39,875 nucleotides of DNA from a virus, in IMG/VR virus record IMGVR_UViG_3300025122_000049, positions 1-39,875 of that record; one strand, 5' to 3'. The translations under genes were made by a program, and so were the position numbers. Positions 22,600 through 32,203 of the stretch are shown one piece after another (the first letter of the stretch is position 1; each line of letters opens with the position of its first letter). The notes under the pieces are model-generated. The model was not told the DNA's origin and made no database searches. It saw only the letters and a list, made by a program, of their open reading frames with translations.

Positions 22600-25500
22600 A
22601 TGGCACTCACACCAGAACAACAAGCCGAGAAACTTCGACTCGAAGGCGAAATTACTCGCGCAATGGAAGAGCGCCTTCCCGTTACCCAACAACTCATTGA
22701 CGCACAAGCTCGACTCAACGAACTGAGAGAAACGGGCAAGGTAAGTGCTGAAGAAGACCTTGCAACCCTAAAAGAAGACCTCAAGATTTGGGAGAATATT
22801 GCCCGACTTACCGGAGAAGCCCATGATGCTACTGATCAAAGAGTTAAAATCATGGAAAAAGAATTAACTATTGAGACTGACAAACTCAAGGCGGCGGCTG
22901 CGCAGGTGGAGTTTCTTGAGAGTCAAGTAGATGCCAATGGCGATCTACTTGAGGGAGTTGGAGCCCAAATCGCGGCACAGAAGGTTCTCCTCGGAAATGC
23001 CCAAGGCGCAATAAAAGCGCTTGAAAAACAAAAGGATATTCTGACCGAAGCTGTTGCAGCGTCGGATTCACTTGCAGACTCTACCAAAAGTATAGCTCAA
23101 GGTCTTTTGGGTTCCGTTGATGCTTCTCAAACTTTAACCGGAAAACTTCTAGCAGCGGCAAAAGGGCCTGAAGGAATCATGGGGGCTATTGATGGAATGG
23201 CTGACGGCTTGGTTGAAGCTCTTAATCCAATTTCTATAATGCACTCTTTGTTTGACAAAGTTTTAGAAGCGACCATCGCGATGGTTGTAAGTGTTGATGC
23301 ACTGACAGTTTCAATGAATACGGCTACCGGCACGGCAGGCAAATACACAGCAGCATTAGATGGTGCTATTGAATCTGGTCACGCATTAGGTTTAAGTTCG
23401 GCTGCAACGGGCGAAGCAACAATAGTCATGGCTAAGGAGATGACTAATTTTTCAAACATGAGCGCCGAAGCTCAAAGTAATGTTGCAGTTTTTGGTGCGC
23501 AAATGGAAAAATTTGGTGTCTCATCGTCAGTTACAGCCGCAAATCTTGAATTTGCTACAAAAGCATTACGAATGACAACCGAAGAAGCGATGGACAGCCA
23601 AAAGGAAATCGCAGCCACGGCACAAGCATTAGGAGTGCCGGTGGAGCAAATGGCAGCAGATTTTCAAGCAGCTCAACCAATGCTTGCGAACTATGGCAAA
23701 GAAGGTATGAAAGTCTTTAAGGGACTTGCCGCACAAGCAAAAGCAACCGGCGTTGCTATGGATAAGTTATTAGGTATTACTGGGCAATTTGATACATTTG
23801 AGGGTGCAGCGGAAGCAGCCGGAAAACTGAACGCAGTTTTAGGAACTCAACTTAACAGTGTTGATTTGTTAATGGCAAGCGATGAAGAAAGAATTGCTAT
23901 GCTACAAGAAAGTGTGGCGTCTACTGGGAAGGCATGGGAAGAACTTGATAAATACGAAAAAATAACAATCGCCGGGGCAGCGGGTATTACTGACATGACT
24001 GAAGCTGCAAAACTTTTTGGAACAACTCAGGGTGAAATGGAAGCAGCGGCTGGTTCTATTGAGGGGATTGGAGCCGAACATGCAAACTTGGCTGAACAAA
24101 CAGCAGCCGCAACTACATTCGGAGAAAAATTTGCCCTCCTTCTGGAGAAAATGGCTATTCTTGTACGTCCTCTAATAAAAGCTATGCATTGGTTGGCAGA
24201 CGTAGCTTTCGAAGTTTTCGATGTCCTTGGGCCATTACGTTATGTTATAGTCGCAATTGTTGGCGCAATCATATTAGCAGTTGGCGCAATTGTAACTTTC
24301 CTCACTGTGATGAAAATGTTTAAAGCTATGCAAGAAGGAATAGCAATGGTTCAAGGAGTCTTGAATACTATTAAAAGTGGTGGCACCATCATTCAAGCAC
24401 TTCAGACACAAGGCACCGTGGCTGATAGTGTCGCATCCAAAATTAATAACGAAGTAAAAGAAGAACTTGTTGAGACTGAAAAAGATTTAGCAGATGCACA
24501 AAGCAAAGCCTCAAACACTGGCGGTGGATTTCTGAAGTTTCTTAAAAAACTTAGCAAAATAATGAACAAACAACTTATTTTAGGAATGTTAGCTTTTGGT
24601 GCGGCTGTCCTTATGATTGGTGCCGGTGTTGGATTGGCGGCTTATGGTGTAGCTCAACTTGTAGGTGCATTTGCTGGGTTGAATCCAGCGCAAATTCTTG
24701 GAGCTGTAGCAGCAATTATGATCTTCGGAATTACAATGGTTGCCCTTGTAGGAATATTAGCACTCCTTGTAATGTCTGGGGCTTTGCCTGCTGCGGTTGG
24801 TGGAATGTTAGCTTTTGGGGCGGCGGCTCTTATGATTGGTGCCGGTGTTGCATTAGTCGCATTCGGCATATCAATGATTATTGATTCTTTCGCAAATTTG
24901 TTTTCAATTTTAATTGAAGGTGCATCAATGATGCCCCAACTTGCCCTTGGTCTTATAATGGTGGGATTTGCTTTGTTTGCTATTATTCCTGGTATTTTAG
25001 CGTTAGCTGCGATAACTCCATTTATGTTTATTGCAGCATTTGGAATTGCAATGCTTACTCTAGCTTTGGCTCCATTTGCAATTGCAGCTTTAATTGCGGG
25101 AATAGGGATGACATTGTTAGCAGATGGTATGGCTTTCTTTATGACTAATTTTTCCGCCTTTGGTGATGCAATTGGTGAAGTCTTGCCACAGATGGTGGCA
25201 TTATCATTTGTTATTGTGGCGTTATCAGCTTCTATGTTTCTGTTAGCGGTGACGACTCCATTTATGTTTATTGCAGCGATTGGCTTAATGGCATTATCAG
25301 TTGCACTGTTACCGTTTTCGCTCGTAGCCAATGTAGCTGGCGAGTCAATAATGATGCTAGCCCAAGGTATGCAGCTTTTGACTTCTGCTCTGATACCATT
25401 TTCTACTGCTCTATTCCTGGCTATCCCTGGTATGATGCTTTTTTCCATCGGTCTAATTGGATTAGTTATGACGATGGTGGCGTTGTTGCCCTTTATGTTT

Positions 25501-26880
25501 TTCGCGGCGATTGGTATTGGACTTCTTGGTGCAGCGATGATGCCATTCGCAGTTGCATCCTTAATGGCTGGAGTTGGATTAAGCTTATTGGCTGAAGGAA
25601 TGGCATTCTTTATTGAGAATTTTCTTATTTTCCGTGATGCATTGAAAGAGCTACTACCTGTAATGGAACAATTGGCTCCAGTAATTTTTATGGTTGCAAT
25701 GTCTTTTGCAATATTGGCAGACGCAACTCCAATGATGTTCTTTGCTGCTATGGGAATGAATTTCCTGACTGCCGCGATGGAGCCTTTATCGGTGGTTGCA
25801 GCTATTGCGGCTGAAAGCCTGCAATCTTTAGTAGTTGAAATCACGGCTTTTGTTTCTCAGGTTGAAAAGTTTGGTATTGTGGTAGCAAAATTAGCCAGCG
25901 ATATGTTTATTCTAAGTGCTTCTCTTTTCACGTTGGCAGGCGCAATAACGACTCTAGGCGTGATGTCACCATTTATGATGATGATTTCAATAGGACTTGG
26001 ATTTTTAGCAGCAGGTTTAGCACCGTTAGTTCCAATTGTTGCAATACTTGCTCCGGCGATGGAATCGTTATCACACTCTTTGATAACAACAAACGTAGCT
26101 CTTAGTGCATTAACAGTTATAGTGTTACAACTCGCTCCAGCTTTAATACTTTTGGCAACGGGAATTTATTTTGTGTCTTCAGCGGTTATGGATTTAGCAA
26201 TGATGACACCATTTATTATTTTGGTAGGCTTGGGTCTGATGTTTTTGTCTGCTGTTATGGCACCATTTTCCATTGTTGCATTAACGGCTGGAATAGGGAT
26301 GGCGCAATTGGCATTTGGAATGAAATTTATGATTGAGAAGATTGAACCATTTGCTAAAACAATTGAACGCTTGACCGAGATATTACCAATGTTTGTACAT
26401 ACAATGTTTCAACTTGGTGCTTTAGCTTTTATAATATATCCCATTGTTGCAGTATTTGGTGCCTTAGCATTTTCGATTATGTTGTTATCATTTGCTTTGT
26501 CGCGTATAAAAACTGAAGATTTGCGGGCAATTGCTGATTTAGGGGCAGGCCTTGGTAACATGTCCATTGAAGGCGCGGTGGCAGTTGAAACTGCTATGGA
26601 AGCAACTTCTGATGCCGTAAGAGCCATAGCAAATGAACCAGAAGGAGCCGACACATTAACAAAAGTTATTGAGCTTCTTACTGTCCCAACCCCGGCTGGA
26701 GGTGGAGCAACTAAGGAAACCACTCGCACCGGTCCTGCTGGTGCTCCTGGTGCTCCTGGTATTGGAGGTAGACCAGATGCGGGCGAACGAACAATTATCC
26801 TTAAATTGAATGATAGGGAATTCGGTAGAGCTGTAGTTAATATATTCGAGAAGTCGCAAAACTTAAATGTGGTATCATAA
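22600..26880 (+). CDS. 29: Tail tape measure protein (T4 gp29-like position)
   Basis: 1426 aa, the longest gene. It sets tail length and may form part of the DNA ejection channel. The N-terminal 170 residues are coiled coil (AEKLRLEGEITRAMEERLP). An Ala-rich helical region follows to about residue 520, with internal phage-tape patterns such as LGVPVEQMAADFQ. The hydrophobic half, about residues 535-1290, holds eight related segments. Six have PFMF-type starts at codons near 25021, 25261, 25492, 25732, 25972 and 26212, an 80-residue spacing (once 77). The C-terminus has a GAPGAPGIGG collagen-like bit and ends in ERTIILKLNDREFGRAVVN, a common tape-measure tail. At the usual 1.5-1.7 angstrom per residue the tail would be roughly 210-240 nm. 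Confidence 0.88.
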   Translation: MALTPEQQAEKLRLEGEITRAMEERLPVTQQLIDAQARLNELRETGKVSAEEDLATLKEDLKIWENIARLTGEAHDATDQRVKIMEKELTIETDKLKAAAAQVEFLESQVDANGDLLEGVGAQIAAQKVLLGNAQGAIKALEKQKDILTEAVAASDSLADSTKSIAQGLLGSVDASQTLTGKLLAAAKGPEGIMGAIDGMADGLVEALNPISIMHSLFDKVLEATIAMVVSVDALTVSMNTATGTAGKYTAALDGAIESGHALGLSSAATGEATIVMAKEMTNFSNMSAEAQSNVAVFGAQMEKFGVSSSVTAANLEFATKALRMTTEEAMDSQKEIAATAQALGVPVEQMAADFQAAQPMLANYGKEGMKVFKGLAAQAKATGVAMDKLLGITGQFDTFEGAAEAAGKLNAVLGTQLNSVDLLMASDEERIAMLQESVASTGKAWEELDKYEKITIAGAAGITDMTEAAKLFGTTQGEMEAAAGSIEGIGAEHANLAEQTAAATTFGEKFALLLEKMAILVRPLIKAMHWLADVAFEVFDVLGPLRYVIVAIVGAIILAVGAIVTFLTVMKMFKAMQEGIAMVQGVLNTIKSGGTIIQALQTQGTVADSVASKINNEVKEELVETEKDLADAQSKASNTGGGFLKFLKKLSKIMNKQLILGMLAFGAAVLMIGAGVGLAAYGVAQLVGAFAGLNPAQILGAVAAIMIFGITMVALVGILALLVMSGALPAAVGGMLAFGAAALMIGAGVALVAFGISMIIDSFANLFSILIEGASMMPQLALGLIMVGFALFAIIPGILALAAITPFMFIAAFGIAMLTLALAPFAIAALIAGIGMTLLADGMAFFMTNFSAFGDAIGEVLPQMVALSFVIVALSASMFLLAVTTPFMFIAAIGLMALSVALLPFSLVANVAGESIMMLAQGMQLLTSALIPFSTALFLAIPGMMLFSIGLIGLVMTMVALLPFMFFAAIGIGLLGAAMMPFAVASLMAGVGLSLLAEGMAFFIENFLIFRDALKELLPVMEQLAPVIFMVAMSFAILADATPMMFFAAMGMNFLTAAMEPLSVVAAIAAESLQSLVVEITAFVSQVEKFGIVVAKLASDMFILSASLFTLAGAITTLGVMSPFMMMISIGLGFLAAGLAPLVPIVAILAPAMESLSHSLITTNVALSALTVIVLQLAPALILLATGIYFVSSAVMDLAMMTPFIILVGLGLMFLSAVMAPFSIVALTAGIGMAQLAFGMKFMIEKIEPFAKTIERLTEILPMFVHTMFQLGALAFIIYPIVAVFGALAFSIMLLSFALSRIKTEDLRAIADLGAGLGNMSIEGAVAVETAMEATSDAVRAIANEPEGADTLTKVIELLTVPTPAGGGATKETTRTGPAGAPGAPGIGGRPDAGERTIILKLNDREFGRAVVNIFEKSQNLNVVS
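24586..26450 (+). repeat. Eight hydrophobic repeats in tape measure, mostly 240-bp period
   Basis: GGAATGTTAGCTTTTGG recurs at 24583 and 24802 (219 bp apart). Then the codon string for PF(M/I)(M/F/I) recurs at 25021, 25261, 25492, 25732, 25972 and 26212, giving spacings of 240, 231, 240, 240 and 240 bp. Each unit reads PFMFIAAxG...LxxALxPF...AxxAGxxMxxLAxGM...LPxM. Confidence 0.85.
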
Positions 26881-26893
26881 GGGAAAATAAAAC

Positions 26894-27841
26894 ATGGCAG
26901 GAAGTTTATTAAAATTTAATTCTGGAATGGGTGGTGATGGGTCGGACTCTCTTGCTAACCAGTTAGGTCAGGTTATTGAGTTTTATCATATTCCTACCGG
27001 ACAGACATTAAGGTTCAAAGCTTTTTTGACGACCTTCACTGACCAATATTCATCGGAGTGGGAAGAAAGTGCTGTCTTTGGACGAATGGATGCGATTCAA
27101 ACTTTCAAGGGAACCACACGTTCAATTTCTCTTGGGTGGGACGTACCAGCAGCTTCGTTTGAAGAAGCCAAAACAAACCTTGAAAAATCTTCGCTACTTG
27201 TTTCGATGCTATATCCGACATATCAAGCTGGTGGTGGTGGTGCGACAACGATAGCAGCTTCGCCTCTTTTTAAATTAAAGTTTATGAACCTAATATCAGA
27301 TTCAACTAAGTTTGCTGGCTCGTCTGGGAATGCAAAAGATTCGGGTCTATTAGGAACGATTGCCGGGTTTACTTATGAGCCAGATATTGAGAATGGTTTT
27401 TTTCAACCAACAACTTCTGGTGCTCCTGCCGTTGTAGATCAAAAGGCGGCTAAAGAAGGAACAGGTGATGGCACTTTAAAGCTGGGAGGTGGCAAGAAGG
27501 GGAATAAACTTCCGCCAGGTCAATCGGCTGACGACAGTTATAAACTTTTTCCGCAAACAATTAAATTTCAATGTGAGTTCAAAGTTCTTCATCAACATGC
27601 GTTAGGCTGGGAAGCCGGAACCAGCAAGCCACGGTCAGGTTTTAATAAATTTCCTTATACAAAAAAACAAAGTGAAGTAGATTCTGACAAGGGAAAGTCA
27701 AAACCATCTGAAGGTAAAAAGCCGGAATCCACAAATCAGAAACCAAGCGGATTACAAGAGGATAAACTAATGGCAGCAAACCAAAGGACACGCGAAGCCA
27801 AAGCAGCAAAAATAGCTAGTGCGGTTAAGGGGGCATTATGA
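26894..27841 (+). CDS. Baseplate tube initiator/tail tube cap candidate
   Basis: 315 aa, 13 nt after the tape measure. The first 120 residues read FYHIPTGQTLRFKAFLTTFT DQYSSEWEESAVFGRMDAIQ and then GTTRSISLGWDVPAASFEEA, followed by LEKSSLLVSMLYPTY. This pattern is like tube-related proteins that start tail tube growth on the hub (the T4 gp48/gp54 role). The C-terminal 90 residues are low-complexity Lys/Ser/Pro-rich and probably disordered. It overlaps the next gene by ATGA. T4 gp48 versus gp54 cannot be decided. Confidence 0.65.
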   Translation: MAGSLLKFNSGMGGDGSDSLANQLGQVIEFYHIPTGQTLRFKAFLTTFTDQYSSEWEESAVFGRMDAIQTFKGTTRSISLGWDVPAASFEEAKTNLEKSSLLVSMLYPTYQAGGGGATTIAASPLFKLKFMNLISDSTKFAGSSGNAKDSGLLGTIAGFTYEPDIENGFFQPTTSGAPAVVDQKAAKEGTGDGTLKLGGGKKGNKLPPGQSADDSYKLFPQTIKFQCEFKVLHQHALGWEAGTSKPRSGFNKFPYTKKQSEVDSDKGKSKPSEGKKPESTNQKPSGLQEDKLMAANQRTREAKAAKIASAVKGAL

Positions 27842-28176
27842 CTTCAAGATATGATTCACGGGAGATTGGTATCAACCAGACCAAACAATATAAAAGAATA
27901 TTAAAGAAAAGAAATGTAAAATTTATTCGACAATATTATACCCCAACACTTGCTAACCCTTCAATTGAGGATGTGATGAAAATGGATGAAGTTGGTCATG
28001 TGTGGTCTATTGGAGATAGGTTTTTTAAATTAGCCCATCAATATTATGGAGACTCGGAATTGTGGTGGGTGATTGCGTGGTACAATCAAACACCCACAGA
28101 ATCACATGTGGAAATTGGGAATGTTTTGCAAATTCCTTTACCCCTTGAAGAAGTTCTAAGGGCTTTGGGGGTTTAG
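27838..28176 (+). CDS. 53: Baseplate wedge protein with LysM-like domain (T4 gp53-like)
   Basis: 112 aa. The C-terminal half fits LysM-like gp53: HVWSIGDRFFKLAHQYYGDS ELWWVIAWYNQTPT, then EIGNVLQIPLPLEEVL. In T4, gp53 is a wedge component that locks wedges together around the hub. The N-terminal part (RYDSREIGINQTKQYKRI) is basic. It lies between the tube initiator and a large hub-like gene. Confidence 0.8.
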   Translation: MTSRYDSREIGINQTKQYKRILKKRNVKFIRQYYTPTLANPSIEDVMKMDEVGHVWSIGDRFFKLAHQYYGDSELWWVIAWYNQTPTESHVEIGNVLQIPLPLEEVLRALGV

Positions 28177-28178
28177 AA

Positions 28179-30749
28179 ATGGTTCAACCTGGAGGCTCCC
28201 CAACCATTGGAACTGGTGAAGAACCATCGGCACCGGGTACTAAAGTACCACCAAAAATAAAACAAAATCCTAGACGATTTTTACCTCAATGTTTTTTATT
28301 AGATTTTCTATCAGATTATGCTTCGACAAACGTACCCTTTCCATATGCGAATTTTACAAGAATGCTCGGTAATCCTAGTACCGGCATTAATAGGCTTTTG
28401 GGGAAGCCTTCGAACGCACCATTAAATAAATTAACACCAGCCCAGTTTTCGTCTTTGGTTCCTAAGTGTAGATTGTTCAAAGTTTATGCAGATGGTTCCG
28501 AAGAAGAATTTCGTTTCGACGACTATACGAGAGTAGAAGATATTACGGCAGCGAACCTTTGGCGAGGGGCGGCTGCTGGCTTACAAAGTTTTAGCTGGGA
28601 AGATTTAGGAACCAATCTAGCAAATACGGGTTTAACATTTAAAGCAGAAATGAAGATATTGTTTCAGAACTTAGAATCTATGTTTCGTTCTAATCGTGGA
28701 CCACCTTTTTCGACTTTATTACAGCCTCCGGGGGCAGGCAAGTCCCAAAAAGGCAAAGATGTTTATAGGATGGAGGAACATAGAGTCAAAGCGATTGTTG
28801 GATGGACTATTCCTGCTATTGTAAATAAGGCACAAATTTTTGGAGCAGCCGGAAAAGAAATTGAAGCGGCTTTGCGGGATTCATCAATCAGTTTATTCTT
28901 AAACTTAACTGGTCACGAGATCTCTATAAAAGAATCTGGCGGCATAGAGCTAACTGTAAACTATATTGCTTCTATTGACGCACAAATGCTGTCTGCCGAT
29001 TCCGATTTATTTTATTCCCAGTTTGACCAAAAGGATGCCGAGATGAAAGCTCTTTTGAAAAAGCAAAAAAAAGACCTCGCCGCCCTCAAAAAGACAGAGG
29101 AACAACTGGTAAATAACCAAGGCGGGAAAAGCTTTTTCAAGTCAGACTCCGACGCTCTGAATAAGATAGAGGACGTGGAGATGCCCGCACTACAAAAAAA
29201 AATCGAAGCTTCGGAAGAAGCGATTGCGGAAATGAGTAGCACTGATTTATCGGTGTCCTGGTCGCGTGTGATGAATGGTGTTCTAATGAATCGGCGCTTG
29301 TTTTATATTGAGTTGACGAGCGATGATATAAAATTAATAAGAAAGCTGAATGATGTTTATTCTAATGACACTCTATCACAAGCCGAAATGTTGCAAGAAC
29401 GCGCCCAAATTGTAGCCCAGTTTTCAAAAGAAGTAGGTGTTATGAAAGTAGGTTCACCTCCAACTACCGTGACAGACAGTGAAGTAGTTGTGGATATTGC
29501 AAAAGAAAAAGATAAAGATGATAGGAAAGAATTGATTGCGACTGCTGGAGAAAACGTCAAAGAATCCGCCGACAAAGCCAAGGCATTCAATGATAATAGA
29601 ATTAACTTTTTCTTTTTGGGCGATATTTTGCAAACAGCATTTAAAATTATTTATGACAAACCCGATACAGCAATAGACATGAGATTTATTGTGGGGAATA
29701 TTGATATGTGGGTTCCTGAGTTGGAAATGTTTGTCGGAGTAAACTTAGCTGACATACCAATTTGCTGGGAGCTTTGGGAAAGCTTTTTTATGAAAAAAGT
29801 AATAAGTAGACAGCGACCAAAATACAATCTCAAGGCATTTATAAACGATGTAATTAGTGAATTGGTTTTGGCTTCTCTTTCTCCAGCTTGTTTCGGAAAA
29901 CTTTTTAAACAGGTGAGAACGCGATTGAATATAACAAATTTTTCAACACCAGGCAAACCGATTGATAGGGGGCAAAAGACTTATCACGTTGAGAACCTTC
30001 CAAAAGTGGAATGGGGTGGTGCAAATTTTCGGGAGAGTAAAGATTGGTCACATTATCTTTATATTTATTCTTCAGGTTTGAGTTCGGCAACCTTAATGGG
30101 CGACCGGGAACAAGACGAAAAAAGAGGAATTTTTCATCTAACTATTGGTGCAGACCGAGGCTTGCTCAAAACTGTAGATTTCAAAAGACAAGACATCCCC
30201 GGACAACGCGAAACAAATATCTCCAAAGCAGCCAAAGCTGAAGAAGGTAATTTATTATTTAGCGATAGATATAATGCTGATTTAACATTATTTGGAAACA
30301 CTTTATTTAAGCCAGGAATGATGGCATATATTGACCCGAAGGCTTTGGGCGTAGGCAACCCATCTAATCCTAATTCGTTCGCTCGTCGCCTAGGAGTTGG
30401 AGGATATTATAGGGTTATAAAAGTTGATAACATAATTGAAGCTGGAAAGTTCGAAACAAACCTTCAAACCGCAATGGAAAGTTTGGGCAATACCAAACCC
30501 GAGAGAGGCGAGCGTGCTGGTGAAAGAATACAAACCGATGAAAAGGGGGCACCAGTTAGAAACAACAATCCGAATGACAAGCGCATTGATGATGTGCCCA
30601 AGCCGTTCGATAGTCGAACGGATGCTGAAATCGCTCGTGCTAAAAGAGCATCTGAACCTGTAGATCTTGGGGGAGCAGCACCACCACCAAAAGAAGAAAA
30701 GAAAGAGGAAGGACTGAGGGAAGCATTATTTAAAAATGCCCCAAAATAA
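28179..30749 (+). CDS. Large baseplate/hub structural protein candidate
   Basis: 856 aa, 2 nt after gp53. The N-terminal 300 residues are mixed and end in a beta segment (IELTVNYIASIDAQML). Two coiled-coil stretches follow (about 285-310 and 335-355). The C-terminal structured portion has RETNISKAAKAEEGNLLFSD RYNADLTLFGNTLFKPGMMAY and GGYYRVIKVDNII, a pattern of hub proteins related to the phage T4 gp27/gpD fold, where a small-molecule-like YIDP segment precedes the last strands. The tail is Pro/Lys-rich and disordered. Hub identity is an inference from C-terminal pattern and location; a generic virion protein is the alternative. Confidence 0.6.
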   Translation: MVQPGGSPTIGTGEEPSAPGTKVPPKIKQNPRRFLPQCFLLDFLSDYASTNVPFPYANFTRMLGNPSTGINRLLGKPSNAPLNKLTPAQFSSLVPKCRLFKVYADGSEEEFRFDDYTRVEDITAANLWRGAAAGLQSFSWEDLGTNLANTGLTFKAEMKILFQNLESMFRSNRGPPFSTLLQPPGAGKSQKGKDVYRMEEHRVKAIVGWTIPAIVNKAQIFGAAGKEIEAALRDSSISLFLNLTGHEISIKESGGIELTVNYIASIDAQMLSADSDLFYSQFDQKDAEMKALLKKQKKDLAALKKTEEQLVNNQGGKSFFKSDSDALNKIEDVEMPALQKKIEASEEAIAEMSSTDLSVSWSRVMNGVLMNRRLFYIELTSDDIKLIRKLNDVYSNDTLSQAEMLQERAQIVAQFSKEVGVMKVGSPPTTVTDSEVVVDIAKEKDKDDRKELIATAGENVKESADKAKAFNDNRINFFFLGDILQTAFKIIYDKPDTAIDMRFIVGNIDMWVPELEMFVGVNLADIPICWELWESFFMKKVISRQRPKYNLKAFINDVISELVLASLSPACFGKLFKQVRTRLNITNFSTPGKPIDRGQKTYHVENLPKVEWGGANFRESKDWSHYLYIYSSGLSSATLMGDREQDEKRGIFHLTIGADRGLLKTVDFKRQDIPGQRETNISKAAKAEEGNLLFSDRYNADLTLFGNTLFKPGMMAYIDPKALGVGNPSNPNSFARRLGVGGYYRVIKVDNIIEAGKFETNLQTAMESLGNTKPERGERAGERIQTDEKGAPVRNNNPNDKRIDDVPKPFDSRTDAEIARAKRASEPVDLGGAAPPPKEEKKEEGLREALFKNAPK

Positions 30750-30764
30750 TAAGGGGAATTTATT

Positions 30765-32195
30765 ATGGCTTTTGATCCAAAACAACCTTATGCAACCAAC
30801 AAATTCCATTCAAGGGGTTTATTTTATAATCGTAAAAAATATAAAGTGTTGTCTTACCCGCAACACCCGGCATTTCCAAAGCCAATCGATTTATGGTATA
30901 AAAAAGAATTTTATGGAAGAATGGATCCTTATCAAAATGCAATTCAAATCGACCCAAGTTCATTAGTTGAAATTGAATCTGAAAAAGCTGATGAGCCCGT
31001 CTTGGTTATGAACTTTGTCGCTGAAGCCTTTGACGATTTTCGTGAATACATGACGGCTGCAACTTTTCAAGGCAAGGTAAAGAATCCTAAAACAACTTAT
31101 TATGATTTGCAACCTATTTTTGGATGGAAGTCAATTGACATTGATTATAGTGAGTATATGAATAAAATATACGTGGCATTTGTGGAATCGTTTATGGGAG
31201 AAAGACGCAACGATGAAAAGCTGGTGTCGTTTGAATCTTTTCTTAGGCTTTTCCCACACTTTCTTAATAGAATTTGTCCAGCATTTGTTTTTACAAAATC
31301 AGCATTTATTTTATCAAAATATTGCTCTCCCATGAGTAGCGGGCTTATGATTGAACTAGCACATGAAAGGCACGATGACGACAAAATAAAATATGACGAG
31401 TTTATAAAAGATGAAAATTTTTATTTCTTTTTAAAATCTGCGCAAAGGTTTGGGTTTGTTGTTGATAAAAATGCTCCATGGCGAATTGTTGCTGATTTGG
31501 GTTCGCAAGCGATGCAGGGATACATGGAAAATTCAGGAACTAATTTGGAAACTGTTCTCCTTCAAACAGCCGTTTCAGCCTACAGTGCGGTTACGGTTCC
31601 CACTGTAAATAATTTATCGCAAAGTCCCGACGAGGACGAGGACTGGTCTGATGCTCCAGCACCGGAAGAAGACGAGAATGGAGTTCTTTGGGATGCTTCG
31701 TCGGGGATAAAACCCGAAAGCATCTATATGTACCCACCTTATAAAGAGGTTTACTTAGAAGACATTTCAGAAATGAAATGGCATCTAATGAAATTTTATA
31801 ATGATTTTGCAAAAGCCCGTCCACAAGCTCGCGTTTGGAAAGTGACACCTCGTTGTTCAAATAGCGGAGTTACAAATAATAATATCTTTAAAACTATTCA
31901 TAAAAGAATGTTAATAAGTGAAATAGATGAAAATAGACTTGACGAAATGTATTGGTTGAGGTATTATGCATGGACTCGCGTAAAAGAATTAGAAAGACCT
32001 TGGACCCAAATGACATTTGAGAGATTAATGAAAACAGCTCGCCAATTAAATAAATATCAAAACGCGGAGGCGGCGCTAAGTTTTTTGAACCGCCGCTTGC
32101 GCGGCCCTCACCCTAAAATTTTATCGTTGACAAAGACTGCAATAGGTGATAGAATCAATGAAGTGTTAACAACACAACCAATAATGTTATTTTAG
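30765..32195 (+). CDS. Virion structural protein of unknown role
   Basis: 476 aa, preceded by AAGGGGAATT. The protein is rich in aromatic residues and Tyr/Phe pairs (RGLFYNRKKYKVLSYPQH, DLWYKKEFYGRMDPYQNA). An acidic linker at about 285-310 (SPDEDEDWSDAPAPEEDE) separates two domains. There is no enzyme signature. It closes the tail/baseplate block before the replication genes, so a baseplate or virion role is likely. I recall similar proteins annotated only as structural in other aquatic phage genomes. Confidence 0.6.
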   Translation: MAFDPKQPYATNKFHSRGLFYNRKKYKVLSYPQHPAFPKPIDLWYKKEFYGRMDPYQNAIQIDPSSLVEIESEKADEPVLVMNFVAEAFDDFREYMTAATFQGKVKNPKTTYYDLQPIFGWKSIDIDYSEYMNKIYVAFVESFMGERRNDEKLVSFESFLRLFPHFLNRICPAFVFTKSAFILSKYCSPMSSGLMIELAHERHDDDKIKYDEFIKDENFYFFLKSAQRFGFVVDKNAPWRIVADLGSQAMQGYMENSGTNLETVLLQTAVSAYSAVTVPTVNNLSQSPDEDEDWSDAPAPEEDENGVLWDASSGIKPESIYMYPPYKEVYLEDISEMKWHLMKFYNDFAKARPQARVWKVTPRCSNSGVTNNNIFKTIHKRMLISEIDENRLDEMYWLRYYAWTRVKELERPWTQMTFERLMKTARQLNKYQNAEAALSFLNRRLRGPHPKILSLTKTAIGDRINEVLTTQPIMLF

Positions 32196-32203
32196 AGGGT
32201 GAA

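Noticed and set aside
24654-25844. Long minus-strand reading frame opposite the tape measure gene (396 codons)
   Set aside because: Its Ile/Ala/Asn-rich composition is the complement of the hydrophobic repeats. It has no ribosome site, and all real genes are on the + strand.
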